Origin: Spyradomonas excrementavium
Lineage (GTDB): Bacteria; Cyanobacteriota; Vampirovibrionia; Gastranaerophilales; Gastranaerophilaceae
Length of the DNA: 40,361 bases
Assembly: GCA_018714005.1 (NCBI GenBank)
Contig: DVOA01000016.1
Location: 1-40,361 of the forward strand
Reading direction: 5' to 3'
Every line of letters starts with the position of its first letter. Position 1 is the stretch's first letter. The position numbers were made by a program, and so were the translations under genes. This document shows, in pieces, positions 32,149 to 40,361 of the stretch. The notes under the pieces are model-generated. The model saw nothing but the letters and a program-made list of their open reading frames with translations. It was not told the DNA's origin and did no database searches.

Positions 32149-33936
32149 TTATCTCAATTTAACCAGATCGGCTTTTCTGATTCTGACATTTTCGGGCGTA
32201 ATTTCGACAAGCTCGTCATCCGAAATGTACTCAAGGCAATCTTCAAGCGACATCTGGCGCGGTGCCTGCAAAGTTACCATTACATCGGCTGTTGCACTTC
32301 GCATGTTGGTTAATTTTTTTGTTTTGCAAACATTTACCGCAATATCCTGCGGGCGGTTGCATTCACCGACTATCATTCCGCGGTAAACTTTTGTTTTCGG
32401 GGTAATAAAGAAGACGCCTCTGTCCTCAAACATTCCCAATGCGTAAGGAATTGCTTCGCCCTCTTCAAAAGCAATCAAAGAACCGCTTCTCTGGCGCGGA
32501 ATGTCGCCTGCGTAGGGTTTGTAGTCTTCAAATGTGTGGTTCATAATTCCCTCGCCGCGGGTCATGCGGATAAATTCGCTTCTGAAGCCGATTAAGCCTC
32601 TTGCGGGGATTGAAAATCTCAATTCTGTGCGGTTTCCGACGACATTCATCTCCTGCATTTCGCCTTTTCTTCCGGCAAGGCGCTCAATGCAGCCGCCTGC
32701 GTTTTCTGACGGAACATCAATTAAAAGGTTTTCATACGGTTCGTAAATTTCTTCGCCAACGGTTTTGTATATAACTTCGGGCTTTGAAACCTGAAATTCG
32801 TAGCCCTCACGGCGCATTGTTTCAATAAGAATGCTCAAATGCAGTTCGCCGCGGCCTGAAACCTTGAAAACATCGGTGTTATCCGTGTCTTCAACGCGGA
32901 GGCTGACGTTTTTTTCAAGTTCCTGATACAATCTTTTTCTAATTTGCCGGCTTGTGACGAATTTCCCCTCCTGACCGGCAAACGGGCTGTCATTTACAGA
33001 AAAATTCATCTGCAAAGTTGGCTCATCGATTTTTATCAAAGGCAAAGCTACCGGATTTTCTAATGAAGCAATGGTTTCTCCGATGTGAGCGTCGGCAAAA
33101 CCCGCAATTCCGACGATATCGCCGGCAGAAGCCTCCTGAATTTCTACTCTGCCAAGGTCTTCAAAGCCGTAGAGCTTGTTAATTTTGCCTCTGATGATTG
33201 AGCCGTCGGCTTTTATTAGATTGACCTGTTCTTGTGAGCGGATGACGCCGTTCATGATTCTGCCGATGGCGATTCTGCCCACATATTCGTTGTAATCCAG
33301 CGTTGTAACATGGAATTGCAGCGGTTTTGTTGCGTCGCCTGTCGGTGCTTTGATATTTTCGATGATTGAGTCGAGCAGCGGGGTTACATCGCTTGATTCG
33401 TCTTCAAGCTCGCGTTTTGCAAAGCCGAGGAGGCTGCTTGCATAGATTATCGGAAAATCAATGAGATATTCGTTATCCGTGAGCTCTGTAAAGAGGTCAA
33501 AAACCTTATTAAGCGCATTGTCCGGATCAGCGGCGGGTTTGTCGATTTTGTTTATGACGACAATTACCCTGATTCCCAATTCAAGCGCCTTCTGGAGCAC
33601 GAATCTTGTCTGGGGCATTGGCCCTTCTGCTGCGTCAACGATTAAAAGTGCGCCATCAACCATTCCGAGCACGCGTTCTACTTCCCCGCCAAAATCTGCG
33701 TGGCCGGGGGTGTCAACGACGTTGATTTTGTAACCTTTGTAGTTTATTGACACGTTTTTTGCGAGAATCGTGATTCCGCGTTCGCGTTCAAGGTCGTTGC
33801 TGTCCAGAATGCGCTCCTGTACGACTTCATTTTCTCTGAAAACGCCGCTTTGTTTCAGCATGCAGTCAACAAGCGTTGTTTTTCCGTGGTCAACGTGGGC
33901 GATTATCGCTATATTTCTTAATTTTTTGTTTTCCAT
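32149..33936 (-). CDS. typA: Ribosome-associated GTPase TypA/BipA
   Basis: This 595-residue translational GTPase has the G1 loop AHVDHGKTTL (13-22), G2 in RERGITI, G3 DTPGHADFGGE, and G4 NKID. EF-G-like domains follow, and the C-terminal TypA-specific domain contains RSGSLIAFEEGEAIPYALG. The G-domain has the short switch layout of TypA; EF-G would be over 690 residues, and LepA lacks this C-terminal domain. TypA helps assembly or function of the large ribosomal subunit under cold or stress. AGGA precedes the ATG. A 134-base gap separates it from nagA on the same strand. Its start at 33936 is firm. Confidence 0.93.
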   Translation of the reverse strand: MENKKLRNIAIIAHVDHGKTTLVDCMLKQSGVFRENEVVQERILDSNDLERERGITILAKNVSINYKGYKINVVDTPGHADFGGEVERVLGMVDGALLIVDAAEGPMPQTRFVLQKALELGIRVIVVINKIDKPAADPDNALNKVFDLFTELTDNEYLIDFPIIYASSLLGFAKRELEDESSDVTPLLDSIIENIKAPTGDATKPLQFHVTTLDYNEYVGRIAIGRIMNGVIRSQEQVNLIKADGSIIRGKINKLYGFEDLGRVEIQEASAGDIVGIAGFADAHIGETIASLENPVALPLIKIDEPTLQMNFSVNDSPFAGQEGKFVTSRQIRKRLYQELEKNVSLRVEDTDNTDVFKVSGRGELHLSILIETMRREGYEFQVSKPEVIYKTVGEEIYEPYENLLIDVPSENAGGCIERLAGRKGEMQEMNVVGNRTELRFSIPARGLIGFRSEFIRMTRGEGIMNHTFEDYKPYAGDIPRQRSGSLIAFEEGEAIPYALGMFEDRGVFFITPKTKVYRGMIVGECNRPQDIAVNVCKTKKLTNMRSATADVMVTLQAPRQMSLEDCLEYISDDELVEITPENVRIRKADLVKLR

Positions 33937-34071
33937 TGTTATTTCCTGTTTCAGCTTAAAATCTTAATAATAAAGTGTAAAATTCCTATGCCTACATAAT
34001 AATACAGACATTTTTTTCTGTCATGTGGTTTGTGGCGCTCAAGAAAGGCTTTATCTTTGTTTTTGTTTAAT

Positions 34072-34983
34072 CTATACGAAAATATTAAGGTCTTTGTCCC
34101 AGTAAATTTTTTCTTCAACGGGCAGGATGTTTGTTGAGGCCATTTTTACGGCGGTTTGCAGGTCAAGAATGCCGGATTTTACCAGATTTTTGATAATATC
34201 GGAAACAAAAGACACACTTCCTGCCATTGTTCCGTTTTTATCGACGGCTTTGCCGTTTTTTAGGAAAATTGTTTTGTTGCAGAACTCCATGCTGTCAAAA
34301 TCCGCATGGGCAATGGGCAAAGCGTCGCTTATCAGGATAATTTTGTCATCGGGCTTGATTTTTAGCGTTAATTCCACGACTTCTTTTTGTACATGCTGCA
34401 TATCGGCAATCAATTCCACGCAAATCCTCTCATCGTGCAGTGCAGAAACCACTGTAGAGGGTTCTTTGTGCGTAAATCCGCCCATTGCGTTGTAAAGGTG
34501 CGTAACCTGTGAAACACGGGACAAATCAGCCCCTATGCAGTGTCCGGCGGAAACTTTTACGCCTTTTGAGGCGAGATAATCACACAGCGCAAAATTTTCG
34601 TCCAATTCCGGTGCCAGCGTGACGATTTTTATTATTTCATCTTCAATAAGCCGGTAATTTTCGATTGTCGGCTTCAAAAGTTGATTTTCGTCATGGATTC
34701 CTTTTTTTTGAGGGTTCAAAAAACAAGCCTCAAGGTGCACTCCGCCGATTTTTGCTGCGTCCGGAGGTAATTTTGATTGTGCTTCTTTTATTCTTTGAAT
34801 CTGGCGTTTAAGATTTTCGGGCGTATCGGTAGCAAGAGTAGGGAATAACAGGCATACGCCGTGCTTTTTTATCCTTTTTGCGAACTCGACAAACCCATCG
34901 CTTTCGCATTTAGCAAAATCTATGCCAAAGCCCCCGTGAAGATGTTCTTCAACAAGGGCGTTTGTTTCAATAAGTCCGGTCAT
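34072..34983 (-). CDS. Short NagA-like (N-acetylglucosamine-6-phosphate deacetylase family) protein
   Basis: This 303-residue protein has the TIM-barrel core of NagA but is about 80 residues shorter than the usual 380. The metal ligands are present (Glu in GGVHLEACF, His in SAGHC, His in THLYNAM), as is the catalytic Asp in ISDALP, then GTMAGS. The usual N-terminal strands (about 50 residues) and the C-terminal piece of the small beta domain are missing. Codons just upstream belong to malQ, whose stop shares one base with this ATG (TAATG), so the shortness is not simply a wrong start. It may be a functional minimal form or a decayed gene. Deacetylation of GlcNAc-6-phosphate is inferred from family. 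Confidence 0.75.
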   Translation of the reverse strand: MTGLIETNALVEEHLHGGFGIDFAKCESDGFVEFAKRIKKHGVCLLFPTLATDTPENLKRQIQRIKEAQSKLPPDAAKIGGVHLEACFLNPQKKGIHDENQLLKPTIENYRLIEDEIIKIVTLAPELDENFALCDYLASKGVKVSAGHCIGADLSRVSQVTHLYNAMGGFTHKEPSTVVSALHDERICVELIADMQHVQKEVVELTLKIKPDDKIILISDALPIAHADFDSMEFCNKTIFLKNGKAVDKNGTMAGSVSFVSDIIKNLVKSGILDLQTAVKMASTNILPVEEKIYWDKDLNIFV

Positions 34984-36893
34984 TAAATTAATTCTTCCAA
35001 TTCTTTGATTAATTTGGCGTTCTTTTTAGAAAATTCGCTTCCGCGGGCTTCAATTGCCATTTTCAGAATCAAAGGCAGGTTCAATGAAGTGCCGTGTTTG
35101 CAGTTGTTGAAATAGACTTCTTCATAGTTGTCAGGCATTCTCAAAGACCAGTTTTTGCTGCCGGAAGTGCCGGGTTTGTTGTAAACATCTTTGATTCCGA
35201 AGAAATCAGTGAAAAATACCTGAATATTTTCTGCTTTTGAAGCGAAAATTTCTGCTAATTTTACCTGCTGGAGGTAAACTGCGTCGTTTGTTAATTTTAC
35301 GATTAAATCGTCTTTTTCCTGTTGTGAAAGCTCTGAGAACATGTCATCAACAAGGTTTTTAACGTGCAAATAGCCTGTGTGGGTGTGAATCATCTCGTCA
35401 GCCCACATTGAAATGGGTTCGTTGTCGTGAGTTCCGACCATTGCCCAGCTTCTGGGAACAATGTTGCAACATCTGTAAGGATGGAGCGGTTTTTCGGGTT
35501 TTACGAACTGGGTTAGCCGCATTCCTTGCAAATCGTATTCTCTCATTACCGATTCAACGGGGAAAGTGAGCGTTCCGAGGTCTTCGCAGACGATTGCGTC
35601 TTTGTTCAGCCCCTCTTCTTTTGCTGCTGCAATGACGATTTTTTCAATCAGTGCGCCGTATTTTTTGATTTGCTCATGAGTAAGCTGTTTTACGCGTTTT
35701 TCTTTGTCAGAGCCGAGTTCCAAATCCAAATCTTCCATTGTTGCAATGGCGTATTTTGAGAGTTCGGGGTGCTCGGGTGAAGAATAGAGCCTGCCTGCGC
35801 CGTTTTCGGGCATAGGGTTTTTGCCTGATTTATAAACCCACGGGTCAATCAAGCCCACGATGTGGTCAATTCTCACGCCGCCGGGGTTTTCTTTGAACAT
35901 TTTCTTGTAAAGCTGCTTCATCAAAAGCCCTGCTTCGCCCAAAGAGCCGTCTTCGTTGAACATTTTTTCAGGATTTACAACGGGGAAGCCCCAAGCCTGA
36001 CCTGTTTTTGAAAAATAATCAGGAGGGCAGCCAAGGCACCATCCATCAAGGAACAATGATTGATAAGCCCAGCTGTCGCGGTCGGAAAACGCAACCTGAC
36101 GGTCGGCAATCATTTTTATATCGTGTTTGAGGGCGTATTTTTTTGTTTCTTCGTTTTGTTTGTTTGCAACGAACTGGCAGAATGAATAAAAATCGATTTC
36201 TTTTGCATATTTGAGCTTCAATTCTTTTATTCTCAAGAAGCTTGCCTTTTTATCTTCATCATTTTTCGGGTTGAAGAGGCGTTTGTCTGTTTCATTTTTC
36301 CACAATGGCCAGTAATCGTTGTTATTTTCGATTATGAGCGCTTCGTAGAGCGAATCTTTTTCAAGCCATGCTTCGTTTTCTTTTTTGTATTTTTCAAACT
36401 CTTTTTTCAGTTTTTTATCGTCGAGTTTCAGGAAATTTTCGTAAGCTTCTTTCAGCGCTTCGTTTTGAGCGTTGAAAATATAAGAATATGCGGTTTTGTT
36501 TGTATCTTTGTTGGGGTTTTCATTGCAGATTTTTTCGTAGGTTGCTTTTGAAAGGATATTTTTCCATTCTTTTTCGGTTAAAGCTTCCAAATCAATGAAA
36601 AGCGGGTTTGTTGAGAAAATCGTGCCCGTGTAGGGTGAAGAATCGACGGCTTTTGTTTTTCCCGCAGGCCCGAGCTGGATTGCGGTGAAAAGGTCGCTTG
36701 CAAAGTCAATCAGGCCTTTTCCGGCGTTTGAATTCGGGGTTCCGAAGCCTGTATTTTTCCCTTTTTCAGCAGGAAAACTGTTTCCGTGAACGATAAGTGC
36801 AAAGTTCTTTTTACCCAGCACTTTCAATGCTTTTCTTGAGAGTTTTTTTACTTTTTTCAATGACTTTTCTTCTGATTTCTCAATACAAAACAT
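34983..36893 (-). CDS. malQ: 4-alpha-glucanotransferase (amylomaltase), GH77
   Basis: This 636-residue enzyme should transfer alpha-1,4-glucan segments during glycogen or maltodextrin use. The GH77 blocks are DSSPYTGTIFSTNPLFIDLE (about 83-102), the sugar-binding GWCLGCPPDYFSKTGQAWGF, and the nucleophile block GGVRIDHIVGLIDPW. Then come the acid/base region AIVCEDLGT and the transition-state VGTHDNEPISMW. A lysine-rich segment at residues 10-28 precedes the domain. Its length is at the long side of the family (about 500-700). The ribosome binding site is AAGGGG. It is translated together with the NagA-like gene. No glycogen synthase or phosphorylase is in this window. Confidence 0.88.
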   Translation of the reverse strand: MFCIEKSEEKSLKKVKKLSRKALKVLGKKNFALIVHGNSFPAEKGKNTGFGTPNSNAGKGLIDFASDLFTAIQLGPAGKTKAVDSSPYTGTIFSTNPLFIDLEALTEKEWKNILSKATYEKICNENPNKDTNKTAYSYIFNAQNEALKEAYENFLKLDDKKLKKEFEKYKKENEAWLEKDSLYEALIIENNNDYWPLWKNETDKRLFNPKNDEDKKASFLRIKELKLKYAKEIDFYSFCQFVANKQNEETKKYALKHDIKMIADRQVAFSDRDSWAYQSLFLDGWCLGCPPDYFSKTGQAWGFPVVNPEKMFNEDGSLGEAGLLMKQLYKKMFKENPGGVRIDHIVGLIDPWVYKSGKNPMPENGAGRLYSSPEHPELSKYAIATMEDLDLELGSDKEKRVKQLTHEQIKKYGALIEKIVIAAAKEEGLNKDAIVCEDLGTLTFPVESVMREYDLQGMRLTQFVKPEKPLHPYRCCNIVPRSWAMVGTHDNEPISMWADEMIHTHTGYLHVKNLVDDMFSELSQQEKDDLIVKLTNDAVYLQQVKLAEIFASKAENIQVFFTDFFGIKDVYNKPGTSGSKNWSLRMPDNYEEVYFNNCKHGTSLNLPLILKMAIEARGSEFSKKNAKLIKELEELI

Positions 36894-37172
36894 AAATTGC
36901 CCCTTCTTAACTTAATACTAACTCTGAATTTATATTATCATTTAGTATATTTTTTTTATATAGGTTGAGCGCATATTGTATAGCTAGATTTACATAAGTT
37001 AATATTTCTTAATAATTTCTGCTGCAAAATAATAAAGTTTTCCTGTTTTTACGAAAGTTTCGTTAAATTTAACCCCAAAAAACAAAATCTAACAGTTAAT
37101 AATTTATAATATTCACCTGTCCATTTTTCCGGTTCTGTTTTTTGTGTAAAATAGGGAAAGAAAGAGGCGGGA

Positions 37173-38480
37173 ATGACTAAAGTTGCTTTATTAAATCATG
37201 GTTGTGCAAAGAATCTTGTGGATTCGGAGCTTATGCTGGGGATGCTGGCTGATGCGGGTGTTGAAATTACGCTTGATGAGACAAAAGCGGATATTGTAAT
37301 TATTAATACATGCTCTTTTATCCACGACGCGGAAAAAGAATCGGTGCATTCGATTATTGAGATGATAAATGACGGGAAAAAGGTCATTATAACCGGCTGT
37401 TTGCCCCAAAAACACGGCGAAAAGCTCAAAGAAGCTATTCCGGAGGCGATTGCGCTGGTCGGAACGACGAATTTCAAGAAAATTGTCGGGGTTGTAAAAA
37501 GTATTGACGCGGGCGAGGCGGATTATATTGAAGAAATCGAGAAAAAGCCCGAATATATTTACCCCGAAGAAGTTGAGCGCCAGCAAATCACTGTCGGGGC
37601 GAGTTCTTACATAAAAATAGCTGACGGGTGCAATTATCATTGCGGTTATTGCATTATTCCCCAGTTAAGAGGGCCTTATCACTCCAGAAGCATTGAAAAT
37701 ATCATTGAAGAGGCAAAACATCTCGGGGAAAAGGGCGTTTCTGAAATAGTTTTGATTGCGCAGGATACGACGAGCTACGGGATTGATATTTACGGAAAAC
37801 CTTCGCTGGCAAGGCTTTTAAAAGAATTAAACAAGATTGAATCAATCAACTGGATAAGAATTATGTACACATATCCGTCTTTGATTGACGATGAGCTTAT
37901 TGAGGCGGTCAGGGATTGTGAAAAAGTTGTAAAATACCTTGATATGCCGCTGCAGCACGCTGATAAAAATATTTTGAGGGCAATGAGGCGCCCTGTGATG
38001 GATTATCATGAGCTTGTGGCGAAGCTTCGCACGCAGATTCCGGATATTGCGCTCAGAACGGCGTTTATTGTCGGTTATCCGGGCGAAACCGATTATGAAT
38101 TTGAGCATTTATTTGAATTTATAAAAGACATGCGTTTTGACAAGATGGGTGTTTTTGAATATTCAAAGGAAAAGAACACGATTGCGTACAAACTGCCGCA
38201 TCAGGTTTATGCAAAGGACAAAAAAGCTAGAAAAAACAAGCTTTTACGGCTCCAGCAGCGGATTTCAAGAGAGATAAACGAGGGTTTTATCGGGAAAGAA
38301 ATGCCCTGTATTGTTGAGGCGCTTACGCAGGACGGGCAGGTGATTGCGCGTTCTTATCGCGACGCTCCCGAGATAGACGGTTTGGTTTATATAGACACTC
38401 AAAAGCAGCTCATTCCGGGGGATATTGAGCTTGTGAAGATTACAAATGCCGACGAATACGACTTATACGGCACGGTCTAG
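37173..38480 (+). CDS. rimO: Ribosomal protein S12 methylthiotransferase
   Basis: This 435-residue radical-SAM enzyme should add a methylthio group to Asp of ribosomal protein S12. An N-terminal methylthiotransferase domain with cysteines (NHGCAKN, INTCSFI, ITGCLPQ) is followed by the radical-SAM cluster motif CNYHCGYC at Cys153, 157 and 160. AQDTTSYGID and YLDMPLQH with FIVGYPGET are further family blocks, and the TRAM domain closes the protein. The combination AQDT-SYG and PLQHA favours RimO over MiaB. GAGG stands upstream of the ATG at 37173. The gene ends 18 bases inside the converging gene at 38463. The surrounding 279-base gap (36894-37172) holds only AT-rich promoter sequence. Confidence 0.9.
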   Translation: MTKVALLNHGCAKNLVDSELMLGMLADAGVEITLDETKADIVIINTCSFIHDAEKESVHSIIEMINDGKKVIITGCLPQKHGEKLKEAIPEAIALVGTTNFKKIVGVVKSIDAGEADYIEEIEKKPEYIYPEEVERQQITVGASSYIKIADGCNYHCGYCIIPQLRGPYHSRSIENIIEEAKHLGEKGVSEIVLIAQDTTSYGIDIYGKPSLARLLKELNKIESINWIRIMYTYPSLIDDELIEAVRDCEKVVKYLDMPLQHADKNILRAMRRPVMDYHELVAKLRTQIPDIALRTAFIVGYPGETDYEFEHLFEFIKDMRFDKMGVFEYSKEKNTIAYKLPHQVYAKDKKARKNKLLRLQQRISREINEGFIGKEMPCIVEALTQDGQVIARSYRDAPEIDGLVYIDTQKQLIPGDIELVKITNADEYDLYGTV

Positions 38481-38873
38481 GTTGAAAATGCTGACATCTC
38501 TGTTTATGTTGGTTTGGACTGTGTAGTTGTCTTTTTTGTCTTTATTTTGTTGAAATTCGAGATATTTTTGCTGCAAAATGCCTTCCTGGGATTGGAGTTT
38601 TGCAACTTTGTCGTAGATTGCGCTGTCGCAGTTCGGATTGCACGAAAGATGATATTTTATCGATGCAATGTCGTTTATTGCGTATTTTGTGGTGTAAATA
38701 TTCGTGCAGGAGGTTGTCATGCCCGCAATCATGTTCGAGAGCATTTGTGTATTTTCTTTTTTCAGCTTTTTTGCGTGTTCTTCTTCCCATTGCGCCATGC
38801 GTTTTGCGTAATCGGCGCCTGCGGTGAATTGCGGCGTCATATAAGACGATTTTTGGATTTCTTCCCCTGACAT
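38463..38873 (-). CDS. 136-aa protein of unknown function, mostly helical
   Basis: This gene is read on the minus strand and ends inside rimO (18-base overlap with the converging gene). The longest ORF would start at 38972, but that part contains the shared promoter element (38920-38965). ATG 38873 follows a GGGGA ribosome binding site, so it is the better start. The product is polar and helical, with KRMAQWEEEHAKKLKKEN then DKVAKLQSQEGILQQKYLE, and contains three cysteines (SCTNIY and CNPNC). There is no signal peptide or membrane helix. No family is recognised. It shares its promoter type with the 263-aa gene at 2547-3338, so the two may be co-regulated. Confidence 0.6.
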   Translation of the reverse strand: MSGEEIQKSSYMTPQFTAGADYAKRMAQWEEEHAKKLKKENTQMLSNMIAGMTTSCTNIYTTKYAINDIASIKYHLSCNPNCDSAIYDKVAKLQSQEGILQQKYLEFQQNKDKKDNYTVQTNINRDVSIFNLDRAV

Positions 38874-38919
38874 TTTTATCCCCTTTTGTTTTTGAGTGCA
38901 CATTTGTGCATAGTCATCC

Positions 38920-38965
38920 CTTATATTTATATAAAAACATTTTGTATGAAAAAATTGCCTGCTTA
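38920..38965 (-). promoter_or_regulatory. Second copy of the shared 46-bp promoter element
   Basis: The minus strand reads GGCAATTTTTTCAT, then AAAATGTTTTTATATAAA, matching 3364-3409. The -10-like TATAAA is at 38926-38931, which places the transcript start about 46 bases before ATG 38873. It overlaps the rmuC promoter on the other strand at 38955-38965, so one factor could influence both genes. Confidence 0.6.
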
Positions 38966-38984
38966 CTGCCAATTATTTTATACT
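38955..38984 (+). promoter_or_regulatory. Promoter of rmuC
   Basis: TTGCCT (38955-38960), 18 bases, then TATACT (38979-38984). The transcript would start about 25 bases before the ATG at 39016. The -35 box lies inside the shared minus-strand element. Confidence 0.5.
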
Positions 38985-39015
38985 TGTATTAGAAGAATTT
39001 TGGAGAGAATAAAGA

Positions 39016-40101
39016 ATGGAAATTTTGATATTTTTAGCGGGCATGATTGTTGGTGCAGGCGTTGTTTTTGCGGTTATGAGGGCTTTGAATAAGAAGCAGT
39101 CGCAGGCTTATCAGGATGTTTATGAAAAAATGCAGCTCCAGTTTGAAAATTTGTCCAATAAAATTTTCAAAGAAACCACGCAGGATTTTTCAAACATGTC
39201 CAAAGAGCGGATAACCGAAATTCTTGAGCCGTTTAAAGAAAAATTCGACGAACTGAAAAAGCAATCCACATACAACATTGAGCAGGGTGCAAAACTCGAC
39301 ATGCACATAAAAGAGGTAATTGAAACCGGCGTGAAAATCTCAAATGATACAAATACTCTCGCTTCTGCGCTCAAAGGCGACAACATGAAGCAGGGAAAAT
39401 GGGGGGAATTGATTCTTGAGAAAGTGCTTGAGCTTTCAGGGTTGAGAAAAGGCGAAGAATATCAGGTTCAGACCGGTTTTGGGGCTAAAAAACCGGACGC
39501 AACGATATTTTTGCCGGACAACAAGGCTATTTTTATTGACGCAAAGACTTCTCTGGCGTCGTATGATGCGTATTTGAACGCAGAGGGCGAAGATGAGGCG
39601 CAGTTTGCGCTAAAGCAGTTTAAAGAATCTGTAAAAACGCATATTAACGGGCTTTCTAAGCGCGAATATTTTGAGATTGAGGATTTTACGTCTCCGGAAT
39701 ATGTTTTGATGTTTGTTCCGGTTGAAAGCTGTTATTCTCTGCTGTTTGCGGATAGCGGGGAGTTGTGGGAGTATGCCTGGAAGAACAAAATAATGCCCGT
39801 TTCCCCCTCAACGCTTCTTGCTGCGTTAAAAATCATCAACAGTTTTAACATGGTGAACCGTCAAAACAAGAATGCGCAGGAAATCGCCGGACTTGCGGGA
39901 AAAATGATAGACAAGTTTGCGGATATGGTTAAAGATTTGAACGGTGTTCAGACAAATCTTTCCCGGGCAATGACGAAGCTTACGGGGCGTGACAATGTTA
40001 TTCGCCATTGCGAGCGATTAACCGAGCTGGGCGCGAAAAACGCAAAGCAGATTCCCGAGCCGAATGTTTTGGAAGGGGCTTCGGCTGCTCTGGTTGAATA
40101 A
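39016..40101 (+). CDS. rmuC: DNA recombination protein RmuC family
   Basis: This 361-residue protein has an N-terminal membrane helix (about 3-21), a coiled coil (about 25-110) and the RmuC domain. The domain markers are QGKWGELILEKVLELSGLRKG, then GAKKPDATIFLPDNKAIFIDAKTSLASYD, and FVPVESCYSLLFADSGELWEYAW. These resemble a restriction-endonuclease-like fold in which the D...DAK set would be the nuclease site. RmuC limits inversion of DNA at palindromes in E. coli. That is notable because long inverted repeats are scattered through this window. GGAGAG stands nine bases before the ATG. A palindromic element follows downstream at 40155-40280. Confidence 0.85.
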   Translation: MEILIFLAGMIVGAGVVFAVMRALNKKQSQAYQDVYEKMQLQFENLSNKIFKETTQDFSNMSKERITEILEPFKEKFDELKKQSTYNIEQGAKLDMHIKEVIETGVKISNDTNTLASALKGDNMKQGKWGELILEKVLELSGLRKGEEYQVQTGFGAKKPDATIFLPDNKAIFIDAKTSLASYDAYLNAEGEDEAQFALKQFKESVKTHINGLSKREYFEIEDFTSPEYVLMFVPVESCYSLLFADSGELWEYAWKNKIMPVSPSTLLAALKIINSFNMVNRQNKNAQEIAGLAGKMIDKFADMVKDLNGVQTNLSRAMTKLTGRDNVIRHCERLTELGAKNAKQIPEPNVLEGASAALVE

Positions 40102-40154
40102 GGGCGGGAAATGTGCCGGAAGTAGAAGATAGGGGATTTGTTTTTGGGTTTGGC

Positions 40155-40280
40155 GTAAAAAGCCGGAAATCTTCTTTTTTCGTTCCGATTCCTCCGGCGG
40201 AATTGGGCTTGACGCTTGATTTTGTGGTAAAGCGCCGCCTCCCCCATAGTCACTGCAAAAGAAAATTTCCGTCTTTTTAC
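40155..40280 (+). repeat. Long-hairpin element, family 1, copy 3
   Basis: Arms 40155-40178 and 40257-40280 pair over 24 positions with two mismatches. Box 1 (CGTTCCGATTCCTCC, 40181-40195), inner stem GGCGG/CCGCC (40196-40200 with 40235-40239) and box 2 (TCCCCCATAGTCACT, 40240-40254) match the other two copies. Its outer end GTAAAAAG resembles the GTAAAAAT end of family 2. It lies downstream of rmuC and could act as that gene's terminator. The remaining bases to 40361 hold no gene. Confidence 0.8.
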
Positions 40281-40361
40281 TTTTGGGCGATGGTGGGCTT
40301 TGATGTCAATTAGCAAAAGTTCAAGAGTTATGTTAATTTTGTGATTTTACGTAAAAAGCCT

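Noticed and set aside
32149..33936. LepA or EF-G in place of TypA
   Set aside because: The length (595) and the C-terminal RSGSLIAFEEGEAIPYALG-type block are those of TypA.
36894..37172. Small RNA or gene in the gap before rimO
   Set aside because: The gap is AT-rich with promoter-like sequence on both strands, but I see no ORF with a ribosome binding site, no terminator and no clear structure.
38874..38972. N-terminal extension of the 136-aa gene to the upstream start at 38972
   Set aside because: The extension would code through the shared promoter element and lacks a ribosome binding site, while ATG 38873 has GGGGA upstream.

Overview
The window most likely comes from a non-photosynthetic relative of cyanobacteria (Melainabacteria/Vampirovibrionia, probably Gastranaerophilales-like). 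The strongest evidence is the split of the RNA polymerase beta-prime subunit into rpoC1 and rpoC2, with a very long insertion in RpoC2. That arrangement is a hallmark of the cyanobacterial lineage. A Ycf45-like AAA/R3H protein and a GCS2-type GshA point the same way, and no photosynthesis gene is present. DNA is AT-rich, the genetic code is the standard bacterial one (TAA, TAG and TGA all act as stops), and gene density is high. I could not run any search, so family assignments rest on motifs and length.

Layout. 1-4780: end of a small membrane protein, a 38-aa small gene, a Ycf45-like ATPase, a tandem REP-like repeat, a 263-aa protein with a JAB/MPN-like HxH...SxxD signature, and a COG2509-type FAD oxidoreductase. 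4942-8139: glutathione block, with gshB-gshA transcribed leftward and glyoxalase I (gloA) rightward from overlapping divergent promoters, followed by a small gene whose ribosome binding site can be buried in a 17-bp helix. 8147-11087 (minus): pseudopilin, primary sigma factor, rlmB. 11185-14299 (plus): a PilM-PilN fusion, PilO, and an agmatinase overlapping pilO by one base. 14585-23570: rpoB-rpoC1-rpoC2, closed by a strong terminator and then a 79-nt G-free, C-rich tract. 23877-28510 (plus): an orphan sugar-type ABC permease, a receiver-histidine kinase hybrid and an Slt-type lytic transglycosylase. 28507-30407 (minus): an SOS cassette of umuC and a LexA/UmuD-hybrid repressor whose promoter holds a perfect operator palindrome. 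30664-36893 (minus): an LptF/LptG-type permease with a small zinc-ribbon-like gene, typA, and malQ coupled to a short nagA-like gene. 37173-40101: rimO, a 136-aa coiled-coil protein on the opposite strand, and rmuC.

The most unusual content is intergenic. Two families of long hairpin elements occur: one at 9154-9236 and 23730-23812, the other at 9028-9120, 30513-30638 and 40155-40280. Their central sequences are nearly invariant, while the stem arms differ from copy to copy yet stay complementary within each copy. This is compensatory change by eye, and both families share outer ends of the GTAAAAA type. I also see a 46-bp promoter element shared by two unrelated unknown genes (3364-3409 and 38920-38965), and two promoters so close to the start codon that the mRNAs should be leaderless (lexA-like and the zinc-ribbon gene). 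No tRNA, rRNA, CRISPR array or intact insertion sequence was seen.
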